A stretch of DNA of 7,730 nucleotides from Pseudomonas sp. Lineage in GTDB: Bacteria; Pseudomonadota; Gammaproteobacteria; Pseudomonadales; Pseudomonadaceae. The notes beneath the pieces were generated by a model that did not search any database, was not told the DNA's origin, and was given only the letters and a program-made list of their open reading frames with translations. This document shows, one piece after another, positions 6,168-7,730 of the stretch (within the stretch, counting starts at the first letter, position 1; each line of letters opens with the position of its first letter). The DNA lies in assembly GCA_003523465.1 (NCBI GenBank), contig DQAA01000623.1:1-7730 (forward strand), read 5' to 3'. Made by a program: the position numbers and the translations under genes.

Positions 6168-7730
6168 TCATGCCTTCGGTGTCACCCGATCGGCAGCCAT
6201 CGCGCTTTGCGCATCGCCCTGCTCGATCATCACCTGCTTCAAGCCCTGCTGGAACCCAGGGAACGGCGCATCGAAGCGGAACTTCGAGTGGCTCATCAGG
6301 CGGCCCGCCCTTTCCACCGACTCGACGTTCCAGCCGACTTGGTAGCCGTGGTCGGTAATCTGCTCCAGCTCCGCGCCGCGCAGGAAGATCGAATGCATCG
6401 GGGTGATGCCGGCAAGGTCCGCCGCATCCAGGTTCGCCCCGGCTGCCACCAGCCCGTCCACCAGTTGCGGGTTCTTGCGCATACAGTAATGCAGCGCCGT
6501 CTTGCCCTGGTAGTCCTTGGCATTGACGTCCTGGCCACTGGCCAACGCCAGCAACCTTTCATCGGCAGCCCCGTTTTCACGGAAGCTCATGAACGTCCCC
6601 GAACGGCAGAGCAGGTGCAAAGGCGTCGAGCCGAACTGGTCGACCTGCTTGCCCTGCGGCCCCGCCGCCAGTTTCAGCACGTGCTCGGCCGAGCAGTTGA
6701 TGTCGTTGGTCAGGCAACGGTCCAGGCGGTTCTGGCCGTTGAAGGCCTGCTTGTTCGTGTCGGCACCCAGCTTGACCAGCAGGTCGTAGGCATTTTCGGC
6801 GACGAAGTGAACCGGCAGGTTGCCGTGCAGATCGATCGGCGCATTGAGGTCGATCTTGTTGTTGCTCAGCAGGTATTCCAGGCCTTGCACGTCATCGACC
6901 TGGGCAGCGCCACGGCCGCTCTGATCCTTGAGCAGATTGATCAGTTGCCAGTTGTCATCGCCCGTGGTGCGGTCGTACACCTCGGCCTTCTGGTAGGTGA
7001 AGGTGGTCAGCAGGGTCTCCTGCTGGTCCTTGTAGACCTAGCGCTGCTTGATGGTGCCTTCCGGCCAGGGCGGCAGGAAGTAGGTGATCTGCTCGCCGTC
7101 CTGGCGGTTGTCGGCATAGTTGGCGACCTTGTACAGCCGCGACGTGCCATCCTTGAGTTGCACGTATTCTTCCGAGCGACCGTTGAGTTCGCCGTTCTTC
7201 CAGGTCTTCTTCTCGGCCATTTCACCGGTTGCGGTGTACACCTCGCTCACGCCGTCGCGCTTGCCGCTGCCATCGCTGGCATAACGCTCTACGCCGCGCA
7301 GCACCTGCTTGCCCTCGACGATCTGCCAGGCTTTCTGCTCGCCCACCGTGTTGCGATGGCCCGGCTCGCCCGGTGCGTCGATCTTGACGATCTGGCGCAG
7401 GCTGAAGCCGGTGGCGCAGTCGAACGTGGTGTCGGTGCGCTGGCCACCCTTGACCACGAATGTCTGGGCGGGACGCTTTTCTGCACCCGCGCAGTAGACG
7501 GTGGACGAACCGGTCAGCTCGCCGTTGCGCAGTTCTAGCTCTTCGGTCAGGTTGCCTTTGGCGTCATGGCCAATCCATTTGCCGTCCGGCTTGCCGTCCT
7601 TGACCGAGAACTCCAGGGTTTTCACGCCGTTTTCAGTGCGGGTCACCGAACCGCTGGCCGGCTTGCCGCCGTCAAGCTCGACATAGGTGGACGCCGGGGT
7701 AAAACGGCCGGTGCTCGACTTCAGCTCATT
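6168..7730 (-). pseudogene. MORN/YwqK-like plus ankyrin-repeat protein gene, interrupted by in-frame amber codon; 5' end outside window
   Basis: The frame runs from the window edge (7730) to TGA at 6170-6168. It is broken only by TAG at 7040-7038, between GTIKQR and VYKDQQET. The upstream part (about 7730-7041) has MORN/YwqK-like repeats: DGKWIGHDAKGNLTEELEL and later YTATGEMAEKKTWKNGELNG. It also has two cysteines (VYCAG, FDCATG) that might pair if exported. The downstream part has ankyrin repeats, for example NLPVHFVAENAYDLLVKLGA, STPLHLLC, TALHYCMRKNPQLVDGLVAAGA and TPMHSIF. Both kinds of repeat mediate binding, and no enzymatic motif is visible. The two halves share the frame without any gap or shift, so this was one gene. 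A truncated N-terminal protein is expected unless the stop is suppressed or is a sequencing error. GTG 6980 with AAGG 6 nt upstream could restart the ankyrin half (270 residues), but this may be chance. The signal peptide, if any, is outside the window, and the function is unknown. Confidence 0.8.
7038..7040 (-). other. In-frame TAG interrupting the MORN-ankyrin gene
   Basis: On the minus strand the codons read AAG CAG CGC TAG GTC TAC AAG, and translation is coherent on both sides. One base change (for example CAG to TAG) explains it, with no insertion or deletion. The following base is G, which is not a known efficient readthrough context. Confidence 0.85.

Noticed and set aside
6168..6980. 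Ankyrin half as a separate intact gene starting at GTG 6980
   Set aside because: The reading frame continues in phase with coding sequence on the 5' side of the TAG and there is no spacer or promoter. An interrupted single gene is simpler, although restart at GTG cannot be excluded.
6207..7538. Plus-strand open frame of 443 codons opposite the MORN-ankyrin gene
   Set aside because: The minus strand encodes clear ankyrin and MORN-like repeats through the whole stretch. The plus translation has no recognisable feature, and the uninterrupted frame only reflects codon bias.

Overview
The window looks like chromosomal core sequence of a Pseudomonas, most likely of the fluorescens lineage. The evidence is high GC with strong C/G third-position bias, recognisable Pseudomonas protein families, and a REP/REPIN-type intergenic palindrome. 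From memory, the order ABC ATPase - HAD phosphatase - quinone oxidoreductase - prc - EAL/GGDEF gene matches the P. aeruginosa PA3254-PA3258 neighbourhood. I could not check this by search.

Layout: (1) 1-276 (+) is the C-terminal TOBE end of an ABC-transporter ATPase. It is followed after 22 nt by a SerB-like HAD phosphatase (299-952, +), probably in the same operon. (2) 963-1033 is a REPIN, two inverted REP units, between the convergent HAD and quinone oxidoreductase genes. (3) 1037-1999 (-) is a PIG3-type NAD(P)H:quinone oxidoreductase with a GTG start. (4) The 105-nt divergent spacer 2000-2104 holds a perfect intrinsic terminator pointing toward prc and a second hairpin. (5) 2105-4237 (+) is the periplasmic tail-specific protease Prc, with a strong terminator behind it. 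(6) 4286-4318 holds three tandem 11-bp PHO-box-like units, and the prc terminator overlaps the place where a PhoB promoter would start. (7) 4373-6130 (+) is an EAL-CBS-GGDEF protein with an intact phosphodiesterase site and a deviant GGDDF motif. (8) A terminator at 6134-6164 separates it from the convergent gene 6168-7730 (-). That gene is incomplete at its 5' end and encodes MORN/YwqK-like repeats followed by ankyrin repeats. An in-frame amber codon at 7038-7040 interrupts it.

How the genes may work together: the clearest regulatory story is phosphate control of a c-di-GMP phosphodiesterase (PHO-box array before the EAL gene). This resembles the known RapA logic of P. fluorescens Pf0-1, where phosphate starvation lowers c-di-GMP and weakens adhesion. 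Prc acts in the periplasm on envelope proteins. The other genes are metabolic or of unknown role. No mobile element with a transposase, CRISPR array, tRNA or rRNA is visible, and no wholly new system is evident. The points worth a second look are the PHO array overlapping a terminator, the amber-interrupted MORN-ankyrin gene, the terminator in front of prc, and the REPIN.
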